A DNA stretch of 64,000 nucleotides. Source: Alphaproteobacteria bacterium (GTDB lineage Bacteria > Pseudomonadota > Alphaproteobacteria > Caulobacterales > Maricaulaceae). This document shows, piece after piece, positions 16,789-25,845 of the stretch; position 1 is the first letter of the stretch, and the number at the start of each line of letters is the position of its first letter. The translations under genes and the position numbers were made by a program. The stretch lies in contig JAJRSJ010000013.1 of assembly GCA_024278855.1 (NCBI GenBank), positions 1 to 64,000 on the forward strand, written 5' to 3'. The notes beneath the pieces were generated by a model. That model searched no databases. It was not told the DNA's origin and saw only the letters and a program-made list of their open reading frames with translations.

Positions 16789-17931
16789 TTACCCTCGAAC
16801 CGCCTTTAACATCGCCTTTGACCGCCCGGCCAATGTGGCATCACAAGCGCTGATCTGGCTGTAGCGGCGGCGGACTTTACCGGGAAGCTTGCCGACCCGG
16901 CCCAGTTTGCTTTCGCCGAAGTTTTCCACCCCGCCGTATAGCTTTGACAAGGCCGCAACCGGGCCATTAACAGCGATAAACCCTGCTCTTACCTCAATAT
17001 CTTCACTGGCATAATGGCGTTTATAGCCGTCAATGCCTTCGCCCAAATCAATGCGCTTATAGCCAAGTTTGCCCGCCCCATCAATCATGGCTTCGAGGAG
17101 TTGAATGCCCGGCGCCAAGGTTTGAAAATCCGAATTATAGGCCACCATCCAACTGTGGAATGTAGTGCCGTCGCACAGGCCCAAATCGACCGCAGCCAAT
17201 TTGTCTCCGAAATACAAGGCATGCATGTCGGTGCGCAACTCCGCCTGCGACCCCCTTTGCCAAAAATCCTCCAACATGGCCAATGTCCACCCGACAGACA
17301 GAACATCATATTTCCCGGTCTCCGCAAATTTTTCGCGTTTCCAACGGATAAGTTGTGCAAATACGTCACTGCCTGACGACATAAACTCCACACGGCGCGG
17401 GCCTAATTCTTCCGCTTTTCGCACCCGGCGGCGATGGCTTTTCAAGTGCCTGCGGTAACTTTTATCTCGCGAGGCCCGCCAAGCTTCGGCGTCCATAGAA
17501 ATATCCATAACCGTACAAGCATTGGTTTGCCCGCTATAGTCAGGTAATAAATTGTTCGGATCAACCAATGCAGAGAAATGAAAAGCGCCAAACCCGGCCT
17601 GTTTGAGAACGCTATATACGTCAAATCTAGTGTCGGGTGCGCAGATAAAGCCGTGATAGTCGGTCATGGGCGTACCAACCGGGCGCACAAAACCGACTTT
17701 GCCGGATGTGCTGATTTTGGCCTGAAACGGCAAAAATGCAATGGGCTCGCCAGCCTGCAAAACCACCAATACATGTACATCTGGGCATAACTGATCTAGT
17801 AATTGCGTATAGTCGCTGTGGAAATACGGGCTGTACAATGCCGGGTTTGCGGCACGAAATTCGGCCCATGCGTTAAGCTCATAGCCACTCAACCCGCCAA
17901 AAGCCGTAATTTTAGTGTTGATCCCGTTCAC
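16789..17931 (-). CDS. CelD/BcsL-family GNAT acetyltransferase
   Basis: 380 residues with two tandem GNAT-like folds. N-terminal PYFHSDYTQLLDQLCPDVHVLVV and FLPFQ, a basic middle (KSYRRHLKSHRRRVRKAEELG), and C-terminal LYFGDKLAAVDLGLCDGTTFHSWMVAYN followed by LGYKRIDLGEGIDGYKRHYAS are hallmarks of the CelD-type acetyltransferases found near cell-surface polysaccharide genes. It likely acylates a sugar or lipid-linked precursor in the cytoplasm. The acceptor is unknown and it is not in an operon here. Confidence 0.85.
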   Translation of the reverse strand: MNGINTKITAFGGLSGYELNAWAEFRAANPALYSPYFHSDYTQLLDQLCPDVHVLVVLQAGEPIAFLPFQAKISTSGKVGFVRPVGTPMTDYHGFICAPDTRFDVYSVLKQAGFGAFHFSALVDPNNLLPDYSGQTNACTVMDISMDAEAWRASRDKSYRRHLKSHRRRVRKAEELGPRRVEFMSSGSDVFAQLIRWKREKFAETGKYDVLSVGWTLAMLEDFWQRGSQAELRTDMHALYFGDKLAAVDLGLCDGTTFHSWMVAYNSDFQTLAPGIQLLEAMIDGAGKLGYKRIDLGEGIDGYKRHYASEDIEVRAGFIAVNGPVAALSKLYGGVENFGESKLGRVGKLPGKVRRRYSQISACDATLAGRSKAMLKAVRG

Positions 17932-18002
17932 CCGCCTGCACCATGTTAATTGAACGGCTTATTAGCAAATATTGGTGAAAACGCCGTTAATACGCACAGA
18001 AA

Positions 18003-18497
18003 CTATATTGCCGGCACGGCCGAGCTGATCAAATTAAGCGGCAAAGCGGTGGTGTCTTTGGCCTGACGCAAGGCAATGCGCGATTGCACATCCGAAACCA
18101 ATGAGAACGACAATAATTTTTCGCGAAGGAACCGGTCATAGGCGTGCATATCGGACGTGACGATACGCAGCATATAATCCACCGCGCCGGTGACCACGGC
18201 ACATTGTACCACTTCGGGCATGGATTGGACGGCTCTTTCGAACTGCTCCATATTTTCTTTATTTGGCATGGCCAGTTTGACGGCCACGAATACCTCGAAA
18301 TCAAGACCCAGTTTTTGCCGCGACAAGCGAGTGACGCGCTGTTTGATAATACCGTCTTCTTCCATACGTTTAATGCGGCGCCAACACGGTGAAGACGACA
18401 ATCCGACTTGCTCCGCAATCTCCGCAACCGATAAAGCCGCATCATTTTGAATGACGTGCAGGATTTTCGCATCAATATTATCAAGCTTGTTAGACAT
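18003..18497 (-). CDS. Lrp/AsnC-family regulator, probably of the bkd operon (BkdR-like)
   Basis: 164 residues: an N-terminal winged HTH (IDAKILHVIQNDAALSVAEIAEQVGLSSSPCWRRIKRM) and a C-terminal RAM ligand-binding domain (VVQCAVVTGAVDYMLRIVTSDM). It is divergent from the branched-chain dehydrogenase operon with 166 bp between starts, the usual layout of BkdR, an Lrp-type activator responding to branched-chain amino acids. The C-terminal tail after RIALRQAKDTTALPLN is typical. Confidence 0.92.
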   Translation of the reverse strand: MSNKLDNIDAKILHVIQNDAALSVAEIAEQVGLSSSPCWRRIKRMEEDGIIKQRVTRLSRQKLGLDFEVFVAVKLAMPNKENMEQFERAVQSMPEVVQCAVVTGAVDYMLRIVTSDMHAYDRFLREKLLSFSLVSDVQSRIALRQAKDTTALPLNLISSAVPAI

Positions 18498-18571
18498 ATT
18501 ATTTCTCTTTTTTTGTATATTTTGTAATTTTGTGCCTATATATACGCATTATTCAGATTATTTGCAAACAT

Positions 18572-18585
18572 AATTACGGGTAATT
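18572..18585. promoter_or_regulatory. Inverted repeat in the bkdR-bkdA1 intergenic region
   Basis: AATTAC-GG-GTAATT is a perfect palindrome with 6-bp arms. It lies in an AT-rich region about 75-90 bp from both divergent starts, with a further GGGTAATT/AATTCCC pair overlapping its right half. It is a candidate binding site for the Lrp-type regulator. Confidence 0.45.
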
Positions 18586-18663
18586 CAGGTAATAATTCCC
18601 AAACTGCCGGCTAGACCGCCATCAAGGCCCCATCTAGATCATTGTCCAATCAAGGTATTATTC

Positions 18664-19908
18664 ATGACCAGCCGAAAAAATACATCCAATCTCTCCAACC
18701 TCTACGTGCCAGAACCAGAGTTCCGCCCTGGGGATTTGCCGGATTATTCCAACATCAATCTTAACAAAGAAAAATGGCCTGACAGACCCGATCCGTTGGT
18801 CGATGCTTACGAAACTGAACCCCATGCAACCGGCCTAGTGCGTGCATTGAAGCTAAACGGCGAAACCTACGGACAATGGGATCCAAAGCTTTCACCAGAC
18901 ACACTCAGACAAGCCTTGCGCCATATGCTGCTGACACGGGTTGTCGACAAGCGCATGTTTGCCATGCAACGCCAAGGCAAATTATCATTTTACATGAAAA
19001 GTATCGGCGAAGAAGCCATTGCCGTGGCAACCGCCATGGCTCTTGAAGACACGGACATGGTGTTTCCGTCTTATCGCCAACAGGGCATTTTGATGACACG
19101 CGGTTGGCCCGTAGTGGATTTGATGAACCAATGCCTGTCCAACAAGGCTGACAAGCTGCAAGGCAAAGCCATTCCCATTTGCTATTCCGTGCGCGACAAA
19201 GGCTTTTATTCTATTTCCGGCAATCTCGGCACCCAGATGATCCAGGCGGTTGGCTGGGCTATGGCCTGTGCCTATAAAGGGACAAACGAAGTTGCCTCCG
19301 CCTTTACCGGCGAAGGGGCAACGGCCGAAGGTGATTTTCATTATGCACTTAATTTCGCCTCCACCTACCGGGCGCCCGTTATCATCAATGTGGTCAATAA
19401 CCAGTGGGCAATATCCACATTCCAGGGCATCGCAGCGGGCCAGAGCCGTTCTTTTGCGTCCAGAGGCCTTGGTTTTGGACTGGCCAGTTTACGGGTTGAC
19501 GGCAATGATTTTCTCGCCGTTTACGCCGCCGTTAAATGGGCTTCTGAGCGTGCCAGAAACGGCGGCGGGGCCACAGTTATCGAGCATTTCACCTACCGTC
19601 AGGAAGGGCATTCAACCTCGGATGATCCGTCCGCCTACCGTGCCAAAGGCGAAGCCGAAGCCTGGCCATTCGGCGACCCTATTGACCGCCTGAAAGAACA
19701 TTTAATCAAATTGGGTGAATGGGACCAGGAACAGCAAGACGCTTTGATTGTCGAGCTAAAAGCCCATGTGCGCGAATCCTATAAAAAGGCAGAAGCCATG
19801 GGGACTTTGGCTAGCCCGACCGAAATAAACCCGGCCACCATGTTTGAACAAGTGTTCGAGGAAATGCCAACCCATTTGCGCCGACAGCGCCAAGAACTGG
19901 GGATATAA
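18664..19908 (+). CDS. bkdA1: Branched-chain 2-oxoacid dehydrogenase E1 alpha
   Basis: Decarboxylates 2-oxo acids from Leu, Ile and Val using thiamine diphosphate and loads the acyl group on E2. The 414 residues show the extended N-terminus of bacterial BCKDH alpha, PSYRQQGILMTRGW, the ThDP motif from GEGATAEGDFHYALNF to NNQWAIS, and the serine-containing loop YRQEGHSTSDDPSAYR. It is the first gene of the operon E1 alpha - E1 beta - E2 - E3, only 2 bp before the beta gene. Confidence 0.96.
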   Translation: MTSRKNTSNLSNLYVPEPEFRPGDLPDYSNINLNKEKWPDRPDPLVDAYETEPHATGLVRALKLNGETYGQWDPKLSPDTLRQALRHMLLTRVVDKRMFAMQRQGKLSFYMKSIGEEAIAVATAMALEDTDMVFPSYRQQGILMTRGWPVVDLMNQCLSNKADKLQGKAIPICYSVRDKGFYSISGNLGTQMIQAVGWAMACAYKGTNEVASAFTGEGATAEGDFHYALNFASTYRAPVIINVVNNQWAISTFQGIAAGQSRSFASRGLGFGLASLRVDGNDFLAVYAAVKWASERARNGGGATVIEHFTYRQEGHSTSDDPSAYRAKGEAEAWPFGDPIDRLKEHLIKLGEWDQEQQDALIVELKAHVRESYKKAEAMGTLASPTEINPATMFEQVFEEMPTHLRRQRQELGI

Positions 19909-19910
19909 TC

Positions 19911-20936
19911 ATGGCTGAGGCAATGAAACAGATGAATATGATACAAGCCATCAACTCGGCTTTAGACATTAAGATGAGCCAGGACCCGGACGTGTTGGTG
20001 TTCGGCGAAGATGTTGGTTATTTTGGCGGCGTATTTCGCTGTACGGCGGGCTTGCAAGAAAAACACGGTCTGCACAGATGCTTCGACACCCCCATTGCCG
20101 AAGGCGGCATTATTGGCGTGGCCGTCGGTATGGCGGCTTACGGCTTGCGTCCCGTTGCGGAAATCCAGTTCGCCGATTATATATATCCCGGCTATGACCA
20201 GATTGCGTCCGAAGCGGCGCGCTTGCGCTACCGCTCTAACGGCGAATTCACCGCACCTCTGACCATCCGTACGCCCGTAGGCGGCGGCATTCACGGCGGG
20301 CAAACCCATTCCCAAAGCCCCGAAGCTTTGTTCACCCATATTGCCGGGCTGAAAACCATCATCCCGTCTAACCCCTATGACGCTAAAGGCTTGCTAATCA
20401 AAGCTATAGAGGACAATGATCCGGTGCTGTTTTTGGAACCTAAACGTCTTTATAACGGCCCATTTTCAGGCGACCCACACATGCCTGCACGAAATTGGTC
20501 GAAACATGAGCTGGGCGAGGTGCCGGAAGGCCACTACACCATTGATTTTGAAAAAGCCCGCCTGCACAGGGAAGGCGCTGATCTGACCATACTTTGCTAC
20601 GGTACTATGGTTTGGGTGGCCGAAGCGGCTGTAGAGGCCACGGGTGTAGATGCTGATATTGTCGATTTGCGCTCCTTAATGCCTCTGGATCTGGACGCTA
20701 TTGTTAAATCAGTAAACAAGACCGGGCGCTGCCTAGTCTTGCACGAAGCCACACGCACATCCGGGTTTGGGGCTGAATTGATTGCAGAGGTGCAACAGCA
20801 TTGTTTCTATGCCCTGGAAACGCCTATAGTGCGGGTCACTGGTTGGGATACACCCTACCCCCACGCACTGGAATGGGAGTATTTCCCCGGCCTTGAGCGG
20901 GTGAGCGAGGCTATTACCCGGATCATGGAGGATTAG
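19911..20936 (+). CDS. bkdA2: Branched-chain 2-oxoacid dehydrogenase E1 beta
   Basis: Partner subunit of the E1 heterotetramer, 341 residues. Family blocks include VFGEDVGYFGGVFRCTAGL, DTPIAEGGIIGVAVGMA, EIQFADYIYPGYDQI and the C-terminal VTGWDTPYPHALEWEYFPG. Start and stop are tightly packed with E1 alpha. Its final codons (ATGGAGGATTAG) are part of a near-repeat that recurs just before the E2 gene. Confidence 0.96.
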   Translation: MAEAMKQMNMIQAINSALDIKMSQDPDVLVFGEDVGYFGGVFRCTAGLQEKHGLHRCFDTPIAEGGIIGVAVGMAAYGLRPVAEIQFADYIYPGYDQIASEAARLRYRSNGEFTAPLTIRTPVGGGIHGGQTHSQSPEALFTHIAGLKTIIPSNPYDAKGLLIKAIEDNDPVLFLEPKRLYNGPFSGDPHMPARNWSKHELGEVPEGHYTIDFEKARLHREGADLTILCYGTMVWVAEAAVEATGVDADIVDLRSLMPLDLDAIVKSVNKTGRCLVLHEATRTSGFGAELIAEVQQHCFYALETPIVRVTGWDTPYPHALEWEYFPGLERVSEAITRIMED

Positions 20937-21101
20937 ATGGGCAAAATGATCTTATTAGGATCGGTACCGAGCGAAGCGAGGCCCCCGGCCTTCGCCGGGA
21001 TGAGCGGAAGAAGGCGACTGCCCGTCGGCGCAAGTGCGCCGCGCCCGCGCAGGCGTGCGCTCTTGCGCACTGCCGTGAGCGACATAAGCATGGAGGATTA
21101 A
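20937..21101 (+). repeat. REP-like insertion between E1 beta and E2 genes, flanked by a direct repeat
   Basis: About 165 bp separates two otherwise tightly packed genes. The junction CATGGAGGATTAGATGGGCA at 20928 recurs as CATGGAGGATTAAATGGGCC at 21089 (18 of 20 match). Between them lie CCCCGGCCTTCGCCGGGATGA, GGCGCA-AG-TGCGCC and GTGCGC-TCTT-GCGCAC. The first motif is the reverse complement of a palindrome widely dispersed in alphaproteobacteria. A 54-codon frame crosses it but is low-complexity Arg/Ala/Pro. The hairpins lie within the operon transcript and could affect the E1:E2 ratio. Confidence 0.75.
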
Positions 21102-22337
21102 ATGGGCCAATATATTTTTAAAATGCCGGATATTGGTGAGGGTGTCACCGAAGCAGAAATTACCGAATGGCATGTCAAGGTCGGCGATAAAGTCGAAGAA
21201 GACGATCCGGTTTGTGATGCCATGACTGACAAGGCTACGGTCGAACTGACTGCACCTGCCAGCGGTGTGGTAACGTCCGTTGGTTGTGCGGCGGGCGAAA
21301 TAATGGCCATTGGCGGTGATTTGATCATTTTCGAGACGGACGGGAATGTGGAAAGCCCAATCCCTACGCCCATTAAAATGGAGGCGCCGAAAGCGGAAAA
21401 GCCAAAACCAAAACCTGCGCCAAAACTAAAGCCCAAAGCGGCACCCGCACCTGTAACAACCTCGGCACCATCGTCCAAACCATTAGCCTCCCCGGCGGTG
21501 CGGCGACGGGCTGAAGATCAAGACATTGATTTAAGCTTGGTGCCCGCTTCGGGTAAATCCGGGCAAATCACCCATGCGGATTTGGACACCTATTCCAAAG
21601 GCGGTGGCTCCGGCTTGCAAAAGTTGGCGGGTAGCACCGAGATTAAAGTCACCGGAATGCGCCGGATTATTGCCCAGCGTATGAGCGAGAGCAAACGCCG
21701 CATACCGCATTTCTCTTATGTTGAAACCATTGACATGACGCAGATTGAGCGCACCCGCGTTCATCTCAACTCTATTCGGGTCGACCATCGACCCAAGCTG
21801 ACCCTGATGCCGTTTGTCATGCGCGCTATAGTCAAAGCTGTTAAGCTGTGGCCCCAGTGCAATGCGACATTTGATGATGATGCCAATGGGGGATCTGGTG
21901 TGATTACCCAACATAGCCCGGTACATATCGGCATGGCGGCGCAGACGCCGGGTGGTCTTATGGTGCCAGTTGTGCGCCACGCGGAAGCCCTGGATATTTG
22001 GCAATTGGCCGTCGAGATCGCCCGCATTGGCGAGGCAGCCAAAACTGGCAGTATTGCACCTGCCGAGCTATCTGGCTCGACCATCTCCCTGACTTCTTTG
22101 GGCAAATTGGCGGGCATTATGGCAACCCCGGTTATCAACCGGCCGGAGGTGGCTATTCTATGCCCCAACAAAATTGTTGATACGCCGGTGATTGAGAACG
22201 GACAAATGGTGGTGCGCAAAATGATGAATTTCTCCACCAGCTTTGACCACCGCGTCGTGGACGGTTTCCACGCCGCCGAAATGGTGGCCTATATCAAAGG
22301 CTTGTTAGAGCATCCTGCAACACTGTTTTTGGATTAA
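21102..22337 (+). CDS. bkdB: Branched-chain 2-oxoacid dehydrogenase E2 (dihydrolipoyl acyltransferase)
   Basis: Core of the complex; transfers the acyl group from lipoate to CoA. The 411 residues contain one lipoyl domain (lysine K44 in MTDKATVEL), a Lys/Pro/Ala-rich linker, a peripheral-subunit-binding domain (SPAVRRRAEDQDIDLSLV) and the catalytic domain with SFDHRVVDGFHAAEM. Lipoylation of K44 requires the LipB pathway (4772). The gene follows the REP-like insert and is 3 bp from the E3 gene. Confidence 0.96.
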   Translation: MGQYIFKMPDIGEGVTEAEITEWHVKVGDKVEEDDPVCDAMTDKATVELTAPASGVVTSVGCAAGEIMAIGGDLIIFETDGNVESPIPTPIKMEAPKAEKPKPKPAPKLKPKAAPAPVTTSAPSSKPLASPAVRRRAEDQDIDLSLVPASGKSGQITHADLDTYSKGGGSGLQKLAGSTEIKVTGMRRIIAQRMSESKRRIPHFSYVETIDMTQIERTRVHLNSIRVDHRPKLTLMPFVMRAIVKAVKLWPQCNATFDDDANGGSGVITQHSPVHIGMAAQTPGGLMVPVVRHAEALDIWQLAVEIARIGEAAKTGSIAPAELSGSTISLTSLGKLAGIMATPVINRPEVAILCPNKIVDTPVIENGQMVVRKMMNFSTSFDHRVVDGFHAAEMVAYIKGLLEHPATLFLD

Positions 22338-22340
22338 ATT

Positions 22341-23756
22341 ATGGCTGAACATTTTACTTGTGATGTACTGGTTGTTGGCTCTGGGCCTGGGGGGTATGTA
22401 GCGGCGATCCGCGCCGGGCAATTGGGACTGGATACGATTTTGGTCGAGGACGGGCGGCTCGGCGGCACATGTTTGATACGCGGCTGTATCCCGTCCAAGG
22501 CATTGATTGAAGCGGCGGAAAAATTTGAACAAGCCGCTATCAACGCCAGTGGCAAGTCTGAAATCGGGCTTGTGGCAGAAAAACCCAAACTGGATTTCGC
22601 CAAAACCATAGCATGGAAAGACGGTATTACTGACAAGCTCAGTTCCGGAGTTGCCGGGCTTTTAAAATCCGCAAGTGTGCGGGTAATTTCCGGCTGGGCC
22701 GTGTTTGAAAATGCGAAAACATGCACAGTTGGCGACCATAAAATCACGGCGACAAGTGTTATATTGGCTACTGGCTCCAAGAGCGTAGAGCTAGGCGGCT
22801 TGCCATTTTCCAAGAACGGAGATGGCCCGGTCATTTCATCTACTGAAGCCCTTGATCTCACCGAAATCCCCAAAAAATTGGCCGTTGTCGGGGCGGGGTA
22901 TATCGGTATGGAACTCGGTATTGCCTACCGCAAGATCGGCAGTGATGTAACATTTATCGAAGCGGAAAAAACCATATTACCCGGCTTTGACAAGCAGTTA
23001 TCCGCACCCGTCTCCAAATGGTTGCGCGACCATAAAGTCTCGGTACAGACCGGAAGTTTTACCAAATCCGTGTCCTCAAAAGGAGCCAAGCATACCTTGG
23101 CTTACACCGACAAAAACGGGACCGAGGCTAAATTGGTATGCGATAAAATTCTGATTACTGTCGGGCGCAGACCAAACACCGAGGGTTGGGGTTTAGAAAA
23201 TATGGCCGTGGACATGAACGGTGCATTTGTCAAAATTGACGACAAGTGCCAAACTGCCATGCGCGGTGTTTATGCCATTGGCGATCTGGTCGGTGAGCCT
23301 ATGCTAGCTCACAAAGCTTCGGCGCAAGGCGAAATGGTCGCGGAGATTATTGCGGGCAAACGCCGCACATTTACACCTGCCGCAATCCCGGCCGTCTGTT
23401 TTAGCGATCCGGAAATTGTCTCGGTCGGCATGACGCCCGCTAACGCCAAAACCGCCGGGTTGGAAACCGTAGAGGGCAAGTTTCACTGGGCCGCCAATGG
23501 CCGGGCTTTGACCAACGGCACGGCGGACGGCGGCGGCTTTGTCCGCATTACCGCCCGCAAGGATACCGGGCTGATCCTGGGCATTCAGGCCGTTGGCAAA
23601 CATGTTTCCGAGCTTAGCGGCGAGTTTGTTCTGGCCATAGAAATGAACGCAACTTTGCAAGACATGGCCGGCACCATCCACGCCCACCCGACCTTGAGCG
23701 AAGCCACAATGGAAGCCGCACTTTCGGCCCTTGGACATCCCTTACATTCGGTGTAA
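22341..23756 (+). CDS. lpdA: Dihydrolipoyl dehydrogenase (E3)
   Basis: Reoxidises dihydrolipoate, passing electrons through FAD and a disulfide to NAD+. In 471 residues it has the FAD motif VVGSGPGGYVAAIRAGQLG, the redox disulfide GGTCLIRGCIPSKAL, the NAD motif AVVGAGYIGMELG, YAIGDLVGEPMLAHKA, and the dimer-interface His-Glu motif in HAHPTLSEA. Its place as the last operon gene marks it as the E3 of this complex, although it may serve others too. Confidence 0.96.
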   Translation: MAEHFTCDVLVVGSGPGGYVAAIRAGQLGLDTILVEDGRLGGTCLIRGCIPSKALIEAAEKFEQAAINASGKSEIGLVAEKPKLDFAKTIAWKDGITDKLSSGVAGLLKSASVRVISGWAVFENAKTCTVGDHKITATSVILATGSKSVELGGLPFSKNGDGPVISSTEALDLTEIPKKLAVVGAGYIGMELGIAYRKIGSDVTFIEAEKTILPGFDKQLSAPVSKWLRDHKVSVQTGSFTKSVSSKGAKHTLAYTDKNGTEAKLVCDKILITVGRRPNTEGWGLENMAVDMNGAFVKIDDKCQTAMRGVYAIGDLVGEPMLAHKASAQGEMVAEIIAGKRRTFTPAAIPAVCFSDPEIVSVGMTPANAKTAGLETVEGKFHWAANGRALTNGTADGGGFVRITARKDTGLILGIQAVGKHVSELSGEFVLAIEMNATLQDMAGTIHAHPTLSEATMEAALSALGHPLHSV

Positions 23757-23783
23757 GCAAGCTCGGAACAAGAGGATATCCAA

Positions 23784-24509
23784 ATGCTTGGTGGCCAGGA
23801 ATTATTTCGCTTTCGTATGTTGGGCTTTGATATAAAGTTGGACACTAGTTGGATTTTGATTGCCGCCCTGATTGTCTGGTGGTTGGCAAGCGGTTATTTC
23901 AGGCATGCTGTGCCCTCCCAACCCGTCGTTTTTTATTGGGTTTTGGCGATTATAGGTGCAGGCGGGTTTTTCTTTTCCATATTGTTGCATGAGCTTGGCC
24001 ATGCTGTGACCGCTAGGCGGTTCGGCATTCCCGTCATCAGTGTGACTTTGTTGATGTTTGGTGGTATCACAGAATTTACGCGCGGGCCAAAAACCCCCAA
24101 AGAGGCCTTTTTGGTTGCGGCGGCTGGCCCATTTGTCAATTTCCTCTTAGGGTTTTTGTTTTTCGGCTTGAACGGCTTAGCCATAAACCTTGAGCTTGGC
24201 GCAGCTATAATCGCCGTGGTCAGTTTTCTCTCCTATATGAATTTCTTGCTTGCCGCTATCAATATCATCCCCGCATTCCCACTGGACGGCGGGAAAATCT
24301 TACAAGCCGGTTTGTGGAAAATTTTGCGAAACTATGCCAAAGCAACTAGGATTGCGGGGCGGATTGGCATGTTTTTCAGCTATGCGCTTATGGCATACGG
24401 CAGTTGGCAACTGATTAAGGGATATTATTTTGATGGCTTGTGGTTGTTTTTCATAGCCATTATCTTGCACAATGCAGCCAAAGCCGCAGTTCAACATTAC
24501 AAGAAATAA
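23784..24509 (+). CDS. Site-2 protease family (M50) membrane metalloprotease
   Basis: 241 residues with about six membrane helices. The zinc site is HELGHAVTAR in the first third and the third ligand lies in FPLDGGKIL. AAAGPFVNFLLG is a conserved M50 segment. There are no CBS or PDZ domains, so it is a minimal S2P. A GAGGA Shine-Dalgarno is 8 bases before the ATG. Known relatives cleave membrane proteins within the bilayer, but the substrate here is unknown. It is convergent with lptB. Confidence 0.9.
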   Translation: MLGGQELFRFRMLGFDIKLDTSWILIAALIVWWLASGYFRHAVPSQPVVFYWVLAIIGAGGFFFSILLHELGHAVTARRFGIPVISVTLLMFGGITEFTRGPKTPKEAFLVAAAGPFVNFLLGFLFFGLNGLAINLELGAAIIAVVSFLSYMNFLLAAINIIPAFPLDGGKILQAGLWKILRNYAKATRIAGRIGMFFSYALMAYGSWQLIKGYYFDGLWLFFIAIILHNAAKAAVQHYKK

Positions 24510-24538
24510 AGCAGAGTCAACTCAAATGGTATCTGCAC

Positions 24539-25285
24539 CTAGGCGTATTTTTCGCCCAGATAAACCCGCCGCACATCTTTATTGGCGCGGATTTCGTCCG
24601 GCGTGCCTTCGAACAAGACATCGCCTTGGAACATGATGGAAGCCCGGTCAACAATGTCCAGGGTTTCGCGCACTCTATGGTCGGTAATGAGAATCCCGAT
24701 ACCGCGTTTTTTGAGATAGCGGATCAAATCTGAAATATCGTTGATAGCGATGGGATCGATACCCGTAAACGGCTCGTCCAGCAAAATAAATGATGGTCTG
24801 GATGCCAAAGCCCGGGCAATTTCGACCCGCCTGCGCTCCCCGCCAGACAGGGCCAAAGCCGGACTTTTGCGAATATGGCCGATATTAAGCTCGTCCAAGA
24901 GCGCGTTCACATTGTCGTCCCTTTTGGAGCGGTCTTTCTCGGTAAGCTCCACCACGGCGCGGATATTTTCCTCGACCGTAAGCCCGCGAAAAATACTTTC
25001 TTCCTGGGGCAAATAGCCTACACCGAGCCGGGCCCGTTGATACATGGGCAAGTCGGTTATATCTTGTCCGTCCAACACAATACGGCCACGTTCCGCCTCG
25101 ATCAGGCCCATAATCATATAAAAACTAGTGGTCTTTCCAGCGCCATTCGGACCCATAAGCGCAACAATTTCCCCGCGTTTTACAGATAAAGTAATCCCCT
25201 TGACCACAGCACGACCTTTATAGGACTTGCCAATTTCCAAGGCCGCCAGTCCTTCATCCGGGACAGTTTGTGGGTGGTCGCTCAT
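24539..25285 (-). CDS. lptB: LPS export ABC transporter ATPase LptB
   Basis: Powers LPS extraction from the inner membrane with LptF/LptG (not in this window). In 248 residues: Walker A GPNGAGKTT, Q-loop YLPQEESIFRGL, signature LSGGERRRVEIARAL, Walker B FILLDEP and the H-loop ITDHRVRETL. It is the last gene of lptC-lptA1-lptA2-lptB, starting 3 bp after the upstream stop. Confidence 0.96.
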   Translation of the reverse strand: MSDHPQTVPDEGLAALEIGKSYKGRAVVKGITLSVKRGEIVALMGPNGAGKTTSFYMIMGLIEAERGRIVLDGQDITDLPMYQRARLGVGYLPQEESIFRGLTVEENIRAVVELTEKDRSKRDDNVNALLDELNIGHIRKSPALALSGGERRRVEIARALASRPSFILLDEPFTGIDPIAINDISDLIRYLKKRGIGILITDHRVRETLDIVDRASIMFQGDVLFEGTPDEIRANKDVRRVYLGEKYA

Positions 25286-25288
25286 AGT

Positions 25289-25834
25289 TTAGCTATCATT
25301 GCCTGTAGAGTTTTGGCTGTTTTTAATCAAAATATTGACCCGGCCTTTGGAGCCACATTTACGCCCCTCACAATTGCCAATAACAACCGCGTTTTTAGTG
25401 GTCAAATTATAGATTAATTTTTCCCCGGTAATCACATTGCCGTCCGCTTGCTTCATAATCACATTACCTGTGACAACAAAGGTGTCATCCGTGCGGGTAT
25501 ACACCCCCCTATCACCACGCACATCCTGCTCCGGCGTAAGATAGTAGAAGTTTCCATTGGCAACTATACGCGAGATACCGTCTTGAGACAATGCGCCTGC
25601 CGACGTTGTGTATACGGCCATCTCGTCAGCCAACACCCGTACATCACCTTGGCGGACATCAACCCCGCCCGTTAGCATAGTGACTTCGCCTTGGTAGCTG
25701 ACTTTATCTGAAGTAATATCGACCGGCGCGGAACTGCCGGCAAATTGTGCATGTGCCATTGGAGTAAATATCATTGGGGCTATTACGCCTATTGCCAATG
25801 CTATTATTTTCGTATTTGGTTTAAAAAAATTCAT
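25289..25834 (-). CDS. LptA/OstA-type periplasmic LPS-binding protein (copy 2)
   Basis: Bridges LPS across the periplasm between LptC and LptD. 181 residues with a signal peptide ending AHAQF and one OstA/LptA domain (ITSDKVSYQGEVTMLTGGVDVRQGDVRVLADEMAVY; VVTGNVIMKQADGNVITGEKLIYN). The C-terminus has the paired cysteines GNCEGRKC, also found in the neighbouring copy. It sits between a second LptA-like gene and lptB. Confidence 0.88.
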   Translation of the reverse strand: MNFFKPNTKIIALAIGVIAPMIFTPMAHAQFAGSSAPVDITSDKVSYQGEVTMLTGGVDVRQGDVRVLADEMAVYTTSAGALSQDGISRIVANGNFYYLTPEQDVRGDRGVYTRTDDTFVVTGNVIMKQADGNVITGEKLIYNLTTKNAVVIGNCEGRKCGSKGRVNILIKNSQNSTGNDS

Positions 25835-25845
25835 ACACCGTTCCC

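Noticed and set aside
20937-21101. 54-codon frame between the E1 beta and E2 genes
   Set aside because: Composition is Arg/Ala/Pro-rich from REP palindromes and its ends are copies of the junction, so it is not taken as a gene.
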